Translations under genes and position numbers: made by a program | Part shown: piece by piece, positions 1 through 7,975 of the stretch | Layout of the letters: every line of letters begins with the position of its first letter | How positions within the stretch are numbered: position 1 is the first letter of the stretch | The notes under the pieces: generated by a model | Told to the model about the DNA's origin: nothing | Database searches by the model: none | Seen by the model: the letters and a program-made list of their open reading frames with translations, nothing else | Source: Synechococcus sp. 8F6 | GTDB taxonomy: Bacteria; Cyanobacteriota; Cyanobacteriia; PCC-6307; Cyanobiaceae | Direction of reading: 5' to 3' | NCBI RefSeq assembly: GCF_002252665.1 | Contig: NZ_NQKZ01000006.1 | Span: forward strand, 1 to 64,000 | Length of the DNA stretch: 64,000 nucleotides

Positions 1-1
1 G

Positions 2-196
2 CCCCATCAGCGCCACAACGGTGAGGCTGTGGAGATCTGCCGCCACCGTGCTGTCGTCTACGAACAAGCACGCCAACGGCATCCCCGCCGGTGGTCACGA
101 TCGACGCGTTGCTGGCGTCAGCCGGAAGAGGTCTGGATCAACCCACCGCCACCAGAAATCGAGCCAGATCCAGCTACGTTGATGTTGGTTGCCTGA
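2..196 (+). pseudogene. C-terminal fragment of an IS3-type transposase (runs off the left edge)
   Basis: The frame starting at base 2 reads without a stop to TGA at 194-196. Its translation has the look of the tail of an integrase-core (IS3 OrfB-like) transposase: HNGEAVEICRHRAVVYEQAR, then HPRRW and finally EVWINPPPPEIEP. The pattern 'His-Pro-Arg-(x)n-WINPP' is typical of the last 50 residues of these proteins. Only about 64 residues are visible, so it cannot be told from this window whether the upstream part is intact. No terminal inverted repeat was recognised after the stop codon. It sits 330 bases before cpcB and marks the left side of the phycobilisome rod genes. Confidence 0.65.
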
Positions 197-527
197 ATGG
201 CAGCAGAGGCGTCATCTTTTCTGGCAGCTACCGGCTGTGGATAGCCAAGCTTTTTGAGAACCACACCACCAACAGCATTGTCGAGCTAAAAATGAGGCAC
301 CTGCCATGGCCACCTGCAACGAGAAGAGCCCTCCAGGCCTTGGGGCAGTGACCGTTTGTTAAGGGAGCAGTAGGCAGGCAGGCATCTTGATGAGAATGGG
401 CGCACCAAGTTGAAACAGCCAGGCTGCTGCTCTCTGCCCACAAGAGGCACTGCGCTCGCCTGGGCCCTGACCAGCCTGGAACCCCTATCCACCCTTCCGA
501 CTATTCGTCGCGACTAGGAGCCTCCCA
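197..527. promoter_or_regulatory. Gene-free region upstream of cpcBA
   Basis: Some 330 bases lie between the transposase fragment and cpcB. The small open frames on both strands resemble no protein family and have no good ribosome-binding sites. The region should hold the cpcBA promoter and leader (inference). The only clear signal is the cpcB Shine-Dalgarno-like AGGAG near 515-519. No convincing -35/-10 pair was found by eye. Confidence 0.4.
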
Positions 528-1046
528 ATGTTCGACGCCTTCACCAAGGTTGTAGCCCAGGCTGATGCCCGTGGCGAATTCATCAACGCCGGTCAAATCG
601 ACGCGCTTGCAGCGATGGTTTCCGAGAGCAACAAGCGGATGGATGCTGTGAACCGCATCACCTCCAATGCATCCAAGATCGTCACCAATGCGGCCCGCGA
701 TCTTTTTGAAGCTCAGCCGGCGCTAACAGCTCCTGGGGGGAACGCCTACACCAGCCGCCGCATGGCTGCGTGCCTACGCGATATGGACATCATCCTCCGT
801 TACATCACCTACGCCATTTTCAACGGCGATGCATCCGTGCTGGAAGACCGCTGCCTCAACGGCCTGCGGGAGACCTACCTGGCCCTCGGCGTTCCTGGCG
901 CTTCGGTTGCTGAAGGTGTTCGCAAGATGAAAGACGCCGCCATTGCAATTGCCAACGACCGTAACGGCATCACCCAGGGAGATTGCTCAGCTCTAATCAG
1001 CGAAATCGGGACCTACTTCGACCGCGCTGCAGCAGCCGTCGGCTGA
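528..1046 (+). CDS. cpcB: Phycocyanin beta subunit
   Basis: This is the 172-residue beta chain of C- or R-phycocyanin, the rod phycobiliprotein next to the phycobilisome core in the thylakoid-bound antenna. The length equals the family norm. Bilin-binding Cys82 (in [10 protein letters not shown]) and Cys153 (in GDCSAL) are both present, and Asn72, the residue methylated in this family, is conserved. An AGGAG sits upstream of the ATG. It is followed after 42 bases by cpcA, forming the cpcBA operon. Sequence alone does not say whether Cys153 or the alpha Cys84 carries phycocyanobilin or phycoerythrobilin, so C-PC versus R-PC (rpcB) is left open. Confidence 0.97.
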   Translation: MFDAFTKVVAQADARGEFINAGQIDALAAMVSESNKRMDAVNRITSNASKIVTNAARDLFEAQPALTAPGGNAYTSRRMAACLRDMDIILRYITYAIFNGDASVLEDRCLNGLRETYLALGVPGASVAEGVRKMKDAAIAIANDRNGITQGDCSALISEIGTYFDRAAAAVG

Positions 1047-1088
1047 TCAGCTCACTAAAAAGCCAAACCAACTTATTTCCCCTTTCCA

Positions 1089-1577
1089 ATGAAGACTCCC
1101 CTTACCGAAGCCGTCGCAACCGCTGATTCCCAGGGACGGTTCCTCTCAAACACTGAGCTCAACTCAGCTTTTGGTCGCTTTGACCGCGCCAAAAATGCTC
1201 TCGCAGCTGCTAAGGGCCTAACAGCCAACGCAGACAACTTGGTCAACGGCGCTGCCCAGGCCGTTTACAACAAGTTCCCCTACACCACCCAGATGCAGGG
1301 TGCAAACTATGCCGCTGATGCCCGTGGTAAGGCTAAGTGCTCCCGCGACATCGGCTACTACCTCCGCATGGTCACCTACTGCCTCGTGGCTGGTGGCACC
1401 GGACCCATGGATGAGTACCTGATTGCCGGTATTGATGAAATCAATCGCGCTTTTGAGCTCTCCCCCTCCTGGTATGTTGAAGCTCTTAGCTACATCAAAG
1501 CCAACCATGGCCTTACAGGCGAAGCAGCAACAGAAGCAAACAATTACCTCGATTACGCAATCAACGCGCTTGTTTGA
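1089..1577 (+). CDS. cpcA: Phycocyanin alpha subunit
   Basis: This is the 162-residue alpha chain that pairs with the preceding beta chain to form the PC monomer, later (alpha-beta)6 hexamers in the rod. It starts MKTPLTEAV as in nearly all phycocyanins. The bilin-binding Cys84 is in the stretch [19 protein letters not shown], and the C-terminus YLDYAINAL is typical. The matching lyase pair CpcE/CpcF is encoded about 20 kb away at 21707-23175. The operon ends at a hairpin terminator just downstream. Whether Cys84 carries PCB, PEB or PUB cannot be read from this sequence alone. Confidence 0.97.
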   Translation: MKTPLTEAVATADSQGRFLSNTELNSAFGRFDRAKNALAAAKGLTANADNLVNGAAQAVYNKFPYTTQMQGANYAADARGKAKCSRDIGYYLRMVTYCLVAGGTGPMDEYLIAGIDEINRAFELSPSWYVEALSYIKANHGLTGEAATEANNYLDYAINALV

Positions 1578-1599
1578 TCAGGCTTCCTGCTAAAAGTGA

Positions 1600-1636
1600 T
1601 TAATAGCCTCCCCTAAGCAGGGGGGGCTATTTTTAT
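1600..1636 (+). terminator. Rho-independent terminator after cpcBA
   Basis: An inverted repeat (AATAGCCTCCCCT, loop AAGC, AGGGGGGCTATT, one bulged base) is followed by a T-rich tract. It lies 23 bases after the cpcA stop and separates the highly expressed cpcBA unit from the weaker-looking cassette downstream. Confidence 0.85.
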
Positions 1637-1774
1637 TTAAAAAATAAAAGAAATAAAGAGTTGCGCACAGAATCAGCATCAAGGCAATAGGCGTGTTGCA
1701 TTAAGCGCGCGCTAAGATTGGAGAAAGACTCTAGACAGCCCGCTAAAACAATCCTACTGCCAAAACAAAACACC

Positions 1775-2191
1775 ATGTCACCCAATGAAACTTTTAGCAT
1801 TAAAGACCTAATAAACCAAGCTGGAGGAGAACAGGAGATTCAGTACGGTACCGACGAGGCTCGCTTGCGCATAGACCTAAGAATTGACGACATTGGGATT
1901 TGGAAGGCCTATCACAAGAAACATGCTGGCAACCAAAATCTTTTACTTGCCTGCGAAAGGAACAGCGGAAAACTGTCAGACACTAATCTGACCTGGGTTG
2001 TCGGAGCAGCAATCCGTTCAGCCGTGGCTGAAGGAACGTCCGGAGCAAGGGATCTACTTAAAAACCTCGGTGTGTCAGAAGAGCTAGTGGATCTGGCATC
2101 TGAACACTGTCCAGAACTTGGCGGGACAGCAGTCTGGGCATTCCATTTGGAACGACATGGCTGGCTAACCGCTACTCCTGTAGAATGGTGA
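1775..2191 (+). CDS. Unknown protein between cpcBA and the phycobiliprotein-like gene
   Basis: A 138-residue soluble protein that I do not recognise. The chosen start is ATG at 1775 (MSPNETFSIK); an in-frame TTG at 1718 would add 19 residues. No membrane segment, signal peptide or cofactor motif is visible. The second half looks helical (SAVAEGTSGARDLLKNLGV, then SEELVDLASEHCPELGG) and ends with aromatic residues. Its stop overlaps the ATG of the next gene by 7 bases, so the two are probably cotranslated. Base composition is poorer in G+C than cpcBA. The position inside the phycobilisome cluster suggests a link with antenna assembly, but that is inference. Confidence 0.6.
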   Translation: MSPNETFSIKDLINQAGGEQEIQYGTDEARLRIDLRIDDIGIWKAYHKKHAGNQNLLLACERNSGKLSDTNLTWVVGAAIRSAVAEGTSGARDLLKNLGVSEELVDLASEHCPELGGTAVWAFHLERHGWLTATPVEW

Positions 2192-2784
2192 AACTGACTA
2201 GGGAAGCTCAACAGAAAATGGAGATCAGCCAACTTGCCAAGGATGCAAAAGTATGCGGCATAAGCAATCGCAACAGCATCCCCGAAGCGGCAAGGGTGTT
2301 GATAGCTAAAGCCGATACTTCAAAACGGTTCCTCAGCGCAGAGGAATCAAAAGCAATATGTAACTATTGCAATACTTCAGAGGATGCCATTGGGCTACTA
2401 GTAGCGGGGTCAAACCAGGTAATTGATGAAGCAAGGCGAGATTTACTAACCCAACAACCACAGCTCACAATGCCTGGCGGAGGACTATTCCCGGAGCCAC
2501 GAGCAGAAGCCTGCTGGCACGATTGCCAACAGTTTTTGCGGGTGATAATTTATGGGGTTGCATGCGATTGCACAGATATAGCAGACATAGAGGGCATGAT
2601 TGCATTGCGTCATTTATACAAGAAAATGGAAATACCTATCACTGCGATGATGTATGTCCTAGCTCGGATGCGTGCACTAACCACACGAGTCCTAGAAACT
2701 TCAGGGCATGCTCATGAGGCAACCTGCCTCAACAAAGCTTTTGATAACCTGACCAACGCTCTGCTACCAACCGAGCAAAGCTAG
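2185..2784 (+). CDS. Divergent phycobiliprotein-like protein (allophycocyanin-like, AplA-type candidate)
   Basis: This 199-residue protein has a phycobiliprotein globin fold signature but is not a standard subunit. Residues about 32-195 align by eye with beta-type chains: AKADTSKRFLSAEES resembles the N-terminal helices, QPQLTMPGGGLFPEPRAEAC the segment before the chromophore cysteine, and Cys110 falls where Cys82 sits. The C-terminal second cysteine (153-type) is not evident. Five further cysteines cluster at 59-62 and 114-129 (for example YCN and ACDC). An N-terminal extension of about 30 residues is unusual; a second ATG at 2218 would remove 11 of them. It overlaps the preceding gene and precedes a pentapeptide-repeat gene. 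It could bind a bilin and act as a sensor or minor antenna protein (inference). Confidence 0.65.
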   Translation: MVKLTREAQQKMEISQLAKDAKVCGISNRNSIPEAARVLIAKADTSKRFLSAEESKAICNYCNTSEDAIGLLVAGSNQVIDEARRDLLTQQPQLTMPGGGLFPEPRAEACWHDCQQFLRVIIYGVACDCTDIADIEGMIALRHLYKKMEIPITAMMYVLARMRALTTRVLETSGHAHEATCLNKAFDNLTNALLPTEQS

Positions 2785-2840
2785 CGCTAGCACGGAACGT
2801 AAATGTGTCTAATTACTAGAAAATCAAATCCTGCCTGAAA

Positions 2841-3572
2841 ATGTACCAAAAGCATCAAGCATTTTTGTTACCGGAAGATCCAAGCCAATGGAGTGCTCCT
2901 GAGAAATGCGAACCAACTGCGACGCAGCATCAACACGTAGACGCGCGCGGTGCAAGCTGGAACAAACGTGTTCTACAACCACTTGACCTGCGTCAGGCAA
3001 ACCTTTGTCGAATGGATATAAGGGGAACAGACCTCAGCGCCTGCCTACTAGAAGGATGCAATTTAACACTTGCTCGATATGACAAAAAGACTCGTGTACC
3101 CGCTGGCTTTGATCTTGAAAAGTCAGGAGCGGTAGGCCCTGGTGCAGCTCTTAATGGGGCTTTTTTGAATGGTGCAGATCTCAGGGGTATGGACCTACGT
3201 AGCACCAACTTCATGGGTGCGTACCTAAGCGGATGTGACCTCAGTGGTGCAGTATTAGACGGAGCACGCTTTGTAGGAGCAGACTTAAGATTTGCAAAAA
3301 TGCAAGGTAGTCGTTGCATAGGCGCACGCTTTAACGGTAGTCAGTTGCAACAGGCAGACTTTAGAGCCGCTAATTTGGCAGATGCAATCCTAGATGAGGC
3401 TGAAAGTATCAAGGGCGCTGACTTCAGTCAAGCCACGGGTTTGAACAAGATGCAGCTAGCCAACCTCCTAACTCGCTCTCATATCGAACTTGATTGCTGG
3501 AACCCACTCACTAGGCAAGCGACTCGGACGACACTGGAGTCGCTGCTGGAATCGACAACAAAACCCGCATAG
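2841..3572 (+). CDS. Pentapeptide-repeat protein in the phycobilisome cluster
   Basis: This 243-residue protein has a central array of A(D/N)LxG-type pentapeptides. Residues about 50-75 hold a first block (LRQANLCRMDIRGTDLSACL), a non-repeat insertion follows at about 80-105, then a longer block at about 106-200 (NGADLRGMDLRSTNF, SGCDLSGAVLDGARFVGADL). Such repeats fold into a right-handed quadrilateral beta helix used for protein binding. No membrane or signal segment is seen. The last 45 residues are helical and may cap the helix. It lies 56 bases after the phycobiliprotein-like gene and 116 bases before the cpe linkers. The fold is clear; the role is unknown. Confidence 0.8.
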   Translation: MYQKHQAFLLPEDPSQWSAPEKCEPTATQHQHVDARGASWNKRVLQPLDLRQANLCRMDIRGTDLSACLLEGCNLTLARYDKKTRVPAGFDLEKSGAVGPGAALNGAFLNGADLRGMDLRSTNFMGAYLSGCDLSGAVLDGARFVGADLRFAKMQGSRCIGARFNGSQLQQADFRAANLADAILDEAESIKGADFSQATGLNKMQLANLLTRSHIELDCWNPLTRQATRTTLESLLESTTKPA

Positions 3573-3688
3573 GGTACTCGCAGTGGCAGACAAAGCGAAG
3601 CGGTTAAAGCAACATCTTGAGATTCGTGAAGTCGAAGTAGAGGGTTGTGAGGGATCAGAGATAATGGCCAGGTATCGCCAAGAAAGTC

Positions 3689-4573
3689 ATGCCGTTTGGT
3701 CCAGCCTCGATCCTGGGTGTGGAGAGCTTCTCCCAAGAGTGCGAAGCACCACGTGAGCTAGTGCCAAGAGACGACGACCAAGCGAAGGAGTCAGTAATCC
3801 GGGCTGTCTACAGACAGGTTCTTGGAAATGCCTACGTGATGGAGAGCGAACGACAAATTGTTGCAGAATCGCAGTTCAAGCTAGGGGAAATCAGCGTTAG
3901 AGAACTGGTAAGACGTATCGCAAAAAGCGATCTTTATAGCACGCGCTTTTTTGACTCATGCGCGCGCTACCGCTATATCGAACTAGCTTTTCGCCACCTA
4001 CTCGGACGTGCTCCAGCAGATTTTGAAGAAATGCGGGGGCATGCCGAAAGACTAGATACAAGTGGTTACGAAGCAGACATCGACAGCTTCTTAGATTCTG
4101 ACGAATATCAGAACAACTTTGGTGAGTGGACAGTGCCATATCAACGTGGGTGGAAAACAGAATCCTGTGCAACGCTTCAAGAGTTCACCTGGTCATTCCA
4201 GTTGCTACGTGGCAACAGCAGCAGCAGCCTAAAAGGCAACTTGGCTGGAATCAGGAGCCGTCTTGGCGGTGCTGCCTATCAGAACCGCCCCCTTCCTGTG
4301 GTGGCTCCCTCATCACAAGATACCCAAGGCTGGAGCTACCGCCCAGCTGCCAACCTGACAGATCCCGTTACACGGATTGGTGTACTCGCAGGCGAAACAG
4401 GCAAAGTCTATCGGGTAGAAGTCACCGGCTATCGGGCCAATAACGTGCGACCCACATCACGCTATAGGAAAGCAAACAGGGTATTCTTCGTTCCCTTCAA
4501 TAAGCTTTCAGAGCAATATCAACTTATCCACCGCGAGGGGGGCAAGATCGCAAGCATCACACCATTAGACTGA
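3689..4573 (+). CDS. cpeC: Phycoerythrin-associated rod linker CpeC
   Basis: This 294-residue rod linker stacks PE hexamers in the rod. The N-terminus MPFGPASILGV is the hallmark start of CpeC linkers. A phycobilisome linker domain covers about residues 32-150 (VIRAVYRQVLGNAYVMESER, FRHLLGRAP, EADIDSFLDSDEYQ, TVPYQRGW), followed by a spacer and a C-terminal CpcD-like domain at about 235-294 (YRVEVTGYRANN ... NRVFFVPFNKLSEQYQLIHR, EGGKIASIT). It opens a linker-lyase-activator series in the order of the cpeCDESTR operon known from filamentous cyanobacteria. The stop codon is followed after 4 bases by the TTG of the next linker. Confidence 0.85.
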   Translation: MPFGPASILGVESFSQECEAPRELVPRDDDQAKESVIRAVYRQVLGNAYVMESERQIVAESQFKLGEISVRELVRRIAKSDLYSTRFFDSCARYRYIELAFRHLLGRAPADFEEMRGHAERLDTSGYEADIDSFLDSDEYQNNFGEWTVPYQRGWKTESCATLQEFTWSFQLLRGNSSSSLKGNLAGIRSRLGGAAYQNRPLPVVAPSSQDTQGWSYRPAANLTDPVTRIGVLAGETGKVYRVEVTGYRANNVRPTSRYRKANRVFFVPFNKLSEQYQLIHREGGKIASITPLD

Positions 4574-4577
4574 TCCA

Positions 4578-6338
4578 TTGCTCCAACTAGCTCTGTTTGA
4601 CAATAGAGCTTCCGATTCAGCAGTCAAAATTAGTTGGATGCCGAAAGACATCCAAGCAATTATATTCCAAAAAGCAAAGCAAGTCTTTTACCTGCCACCC
4701 CCACTTCTCCCCCACCCGCCCGTGACAGCAAATCAAAGCAATTCACTTGATTTCGGAGCCACTCAGCTACTTGAGGCACCAGCAAGGTTTTCTCGACAAA
4801 GGACTGATGCCGTAGAAACTGCCACAAGCGATGATCAATTTCGCAACCAGCAGCTACTAAATACACCATCAGCATTCACCGCAAACGACAATGCTGCTTT
4901 TCACAACGCAGTAAGAGCTGCATACCGGCAGGTATTCGGCAATGTTCAGCCGATGGAAAGCGAGCGCCTGCTGAGCGCCGAATCAAAATTACGCAATGGG
5001 GACATAAACGTACGCGAGTTCGTACGCAGATTGGCCCAATCCGATTTTTATCGCTCGCGCTTCTTTGATGCTGTGTCTCCGCATCGAGCAGTTGAGCTTA
5101 ATTTCAAGCATCTGCTGGGCCGCCCCCCCCAGAATCAAACAGAGGTGGCTAGCCATGTGGCATTAATCGCCACAAGTGGCTTCACAGAAGAAATCAATAG
5201 CTATCTTGATTCCGATGAGTATCTAAAGTCCTTTGGCGAGGAAACAGTTCCATACCAAACAAGTTGGAACTCACCAGTAGGCCAGCCTCAAGCAGCGTTC
5301 AACAGGATCGCAGCACTTGAGCAGAATTTCGCTGGCAGCGACACAGCCGTAGGAACCAAAAGTCAACTGCTAGGCAATCTAGTTAGCGGCTACAGGCTCT
5401 CAATAAGAGTGCCTGCACAGGTTTACCGATCTGCTTCCCTTAGTCAAACGGGAGGAACAGCGGCTGGTTCGGGCGGTATGTTAGTGCCTGTCAAGCGGAA
5501 CAGTGCCGATGGAGGCGACTCGACACCTATGCGTGGTGATCTATACGTTGGCTTTGGGCTTGGCCAGCGCCAGCAGGAAGTATTCGAGCGCTGCAACGGT
5601 GATTCAGCAGATCAGATTACTGCGCTGATCCGCTCGGTATACCGCCAAGTGCTGGGCAATCCCCATGTAATGGACAGCGAACGCAACTTAACAGCAGAAA
5701 GCCAGTTTGCTGAGGGAAGGCTCAGCACTCGCGAATTCATAAGAGCTATTGGACTTTCTTCAGACTATCGCCGGCGCTTCTTCGAAACAAATGCTCCCTA
5801 CCGTTTTGTTGAGCTGAATTTCAAACATATTTTGGGGCGTGCACCCGCATCTCAGGCCGAGATGAGTGAGCATCTACAAAGGCTAGCCATTCACGGCTAT
5901 GAAGCAGAAATCAACAGCTACGTTGATAGCGAAGAGTATCAGAACACCTTCGGCGAAAATACTGTTCCATATCTGCGTGTAGCCACGGAAAACGGTCGCG
6001 AACAGGTTTCCTTTAATCGGCACATAGCCCTAGTGCAAGGCTATGCAGCCAGTGACACCATTCAATGTGCCTCAAGCCTGCAGAATTCAGTAGCAACAAG
6101 ATCTACCCCTACAAACTGGACAAATACAACCGTACGGATTAACAGGCTTGGTGCAGCCTCTGGATCAGCTGATCCCACATCCAAGCGCTTCCGTATTGTC
6201 GTCAATGCCCAGCCAGCAGGCGGCCGCCAACGCAACCCGAACGCCAGTTACGTAGTAAGCGGCAATGACATTACCAGCCAACTAGGCTACATCCATAGAC
6301 GCGGTGGTCGGATCATTTCTGTGACCGAAATCACCTAG
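4578..6338 (+). CDS. Two-domain phycobilisome rod linker (CpeD-like duplication)
   Basis: At 586 residues this is about twice a normal rod linker. It carries two phycobilisome linker domains, at about 108-228 (FHNAVRAAYRQVFGN, VELNFKHLLGRPP) and 345-468 (ITALIRSVYRQVLGNPHVMD, VELNFKHILGRAP), each ending in a TVPY motif. A spacer of about 115 residues joins them and a CpcD-like domain at about 520-586 ends the protein. It should bridge three stacked PE hexamers rather than two (inference). The second domain resembles CpeD. The start is uncertain: TTG at 4578 lies 4 bases after the cpeC stop, ATG at 4638 would drop 20 residues, and the first 100 residues match nothing I know. Confidence 0.8.
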   Translation: MLQLALFDNRASDSAVKISWMPKDIQAIIFQKAKQVFYLPPPLLPHPPVTANQSNSLDFGATQLLEAPARFSRQRTDAVETATSDDQFRNQQLLNTPSAFTANDNAAFHNAVRAAYRQVFGNVQPMESERLLSAESKLRNGDINVREFVRRLAQSDFYRSRFFDAVSPHRAVELNFKHLLGRPPQNQTEVASHVALIATSGFTEEINSYLDSDEYLKSFGEETVPYQTSWNSPVGQPQAAFNRIAALEQNFAGSDTAVGTKSQLLGNLVSGYRLSIRVPAQVYRSASLSQTGGTAAGSGGMLVPVKRNSADGGDSTPMRGDLYVGFGLGQRQQEVFERCNGDSADQITALIRSVYRQVLGNPHVMDSERNLTAESQFAEGRLSTREFIRAIGLSSDYRRRFFETNAPYRFVELNFKHILGRAPASQAEMSEHLQRLAIHGYEAEINSYVDSEEYQNTFGENTVPYLRVATENGREQVSFNRHIALVQGYAASDTIQCASSLQNSVATRSTPTNWTNTTVRINRLGAASGSADPTSKRFRIVVNAQPAGGRQRNPNASYVVSGNDITSQLGYIHRRGGRIISVTEIT

Positions 6339-6404
6339 AAAACACTGGATCATTTATTCGGGACAACTGCTGTTTCTAAACTACCCCCTACCATCCTAAA
6401 AACC

Positions 6405-7145
6405 ATGCAAATGGAAACTCTTGACAGGCCCAATTCGGGTTTACGCCAATCAGAAGCCCAAGCCCAGCTGAAAGCCGCCTACCGCCAGGTATTTGGCAAT
6501 GCACACCTCTTTGACGAAGAGCTCTCAGTCTCTGCAGAGAGTTTGTTCATCAACGGCGACCTCACTGTGCAGGGGCTGATCAATGCTCTAGCCCTGTCCG
6601 ACAGCTATCGGCGTCTCTTTTTTGATGCAAATGGTCCCTATCGGTTTGTTGAACTCAACTTCAAGCATCTCTTAGGCCGCGCCCCACGAAATCAGGCTGA
6701 ACTGAGCAAGCATGTTCAGCTCCTGGCCGCAGAAGGCTACGAAGCAGAAATCAACAGCTATATATACGGAGCCGAGTATCTAGAGGTCTTTGGCTTTGAT
6801 ACAGTTCCTTATGACAGGGGAGTGGAAAGCCAGAAAGGTGAATCCAATCTTACGTACAACAGAACACGTGCATTAACATCGGGCTTTGCAACTTTTGACG
6901 GTGACGAACAATCACAATTATTAGTGAGCCTGGCGACCACTTCGCCCCCCGGAGGCAGTCAAAAAACACCCGGGCCAGGTGGTCGCAACAACCAGCGCTA
7001 CGCTATTCGCTGGACAAGTGCTAATCCTGTTGGCCTAAATCGAAGCGTAACGCAAACGACAACAGTTCCCTTCAGCTCGCTATCATCAGCGATCCAATCA
7101 ATTCATCGACGTAGGGGTCGTATCGTGTCAGTACGAGAGTCCTAA
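6405..7145 (+). CDS. Phycoerythrin-type rod linker (CpeE-like)
   Basis: This 246-residue linker has one phycobilisome linker domain at about residues 18-140 (AQLKAAYRQVFGNAHLFDEE, VELNFKHLLGRAP, YEAEINSYIYGAEY, DTVPYDRG) and a CpcD-like C-terminal domain at about 190-246 (QRYAIRWTS ... VPFSSLSSAIQSIHRRRGRI). By position it is the third linker of the cpeCDESTR-like series, hence CpeE-like. It lacks the features of the rod-core linker CpcG. A short gene-free stretch of 114 bases follows. The exact linker name in marine Synechococcus nomenclature cannot be fixed without comparison, so the symbol is left empty. Confidence 0.8.
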   Translation: MQMETLDRPNSGLRQSEAQAQLKAAYRQVFGNAHLFDEELSVSAESLFINGDLTVQGLINALALSDSYRRLFFDANGPYRFVELNFKHLLGRAPRNQAELSKHVQLLAAEGYEAEINSYIYGAEYLEVFGFDTVPYDRGVESQKGESNLTYNRTRALTSGFATFDGDEQSQLLVSLATTSPPGGSQKTPGPGGRNNQRYAIRWTSANPVGLNRSVTQTTTVPFSSLSSAIQSIHRRRGRIVSVRES

Positions 7146-7259
7146 TTTAAATGAAATTGGAAGCGGCTCAAGGCTGCATTTAGTATATAATGCTGCAACA
7201 ATTGAGCCGCCTCCCAAAAGCATCAGCAACAAGCACCCTGGCTACAAACCATTGATTTA

Positions 7260-7415
7260 ATGGACAATCACCATCTCAAAGCAGAGTGCTCCCGGAATGA
7301 TCAGAGCACTACAAAGACACGGCCTGCGATCAACATGATGATCGATACATGGGTACACATGGTTCAGGCAGGTCGTCTGCCATCTGCACGGACAACTCAC
7401 AGAAACAAGGCCTGA
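7260..7415 (+). CDS. Small ORF (51 residues) just upstream of the S/U-type lyase
   Basis: An ATG at 7260 opens a 51-residue frame that ends at 7413-7415, ten bases before the lyase ATG at 7425. The product begins MDNHHLKAECSRNDQ and ends with MVQAGRLPSARTTHRNKA; it is basic at the C-terminus, with a Trp in the middle, and has no membrane segment. The tight spacing and same strand argue for an operon member. No good Shine-Dalgarno is visible, so it could also be leader sequence without a product. I do not recognise the family. Confidence 0.35.
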   Translation: MDNHHLKAECSRNDQSTTKTRPAINMMIDTWVHMVQAGRLPSARTTHRNKA

Positions 7416-7424
7416 GCAGCGTTG

Positions 7425-7967
7425 ATGCAGCTGGAATCTTTTGTAGCTCGTAGCCTAGGCCGCTGGCGATCAATGAGAAGCGGTCATTCTCTTGCTTTTC
7501 AGCAATTTGAGGATCTTCGCAGTTCAGTATTGATTGAACCAGTTGGACTCCAAGATCCGTTGGTTCTTCAGTTAATTAGAGAGTGCAAAATACACGACGC
7601 CGACCCCCTTCTGCCATTCCGAATGGAATGGAAAGCAGAAAGTGACTGGGAGCCAGAGGGGCCCAGTGAAGTATCAGCAGGATCATGCATCCTCGTTCCA
7701 ATCCCACTTGATAATCAAAAAGGAATCTTACTGCGAAGTGCTGGATATGCAGAGGCGGAGCAAGCAGTATCAAACTATGCCTTTTTAGAAGATGATACTT
7801 TTATACTCACTACGCAATATGGTCAATCGATTGCAGAGGAAAGAATCTGGTTCGTATCTGAGAATGTTCGCTGCCGCTCATCAGTGCTGCGAACCTCGGC
7901 CGGCTCAGGAATACTGCAAACATCCTTCGCATCTGAAATCAGACGGTTAGATTCCTTCAGCCAATAG
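7425..7967 (+). CDS. S/U-type bilin lyase (CpeS/CpeU/CpcS family)
   Basis: This 180-residue protein is of the lipocalin-like CpeS/CpcS fold that carries a bilin and attaches it to phycobiliprotein cysteines, mostly the Cys82-type sites. Family marks are the start FVARSLGRWRSMRSGHSLAF, the middle GILLRSAGYAEAE and the late ERIWFVSENVRCRSSVLRTS. ATG at 7425 is preferred over the adjacent TTG at 7422. It occupies the CpeS place in a cpeC-D-E-S-T-R-like order, but a second family member lies at 15103. Which of the two is CpeS and which CpeU cannot be settled from sequence alone; the SLGRWRSMRSG motif makes me lean to CpeU. Confidence 0.85.
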   Translation: MQLESFVARSLGRWRSMRSGHSLAFQQFEDLRSSVLIEPVGLQDPLVLQLIRECKIHDADPLLPFRMEWKAESDWEPEGPSEVSAGSCILVPIPLDNQKGILLRSAGYAEAEQAVSNYAFLEDDTFILTTQYGQSIAEERIWFVSENVRCRSSVLRTSAGSGILQTSFASEIRRLDSFSQ

Positions 7968-7975
7968 AGTTCACG

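Noticed and set aside
228-492. Two overlapping minus-strand open frames upstream of cpcB
   Set aside because: No family resemblance, no ribosome-binding site, and both lie in an expected promoter region.
528-1577. Calling the phycocyanin R-PC (rpcBA)
   Set aside because: The chromophore type cannot be read from the chain sequence; C-PC naming is kept as neutral.
6405-7145. Assignment of this linker as the rod-core linker CpcG
   Set aside because: The linker domain lacks CpcG-type sequence and the protein ends with a CpcD-like domain, as in rod linkers.
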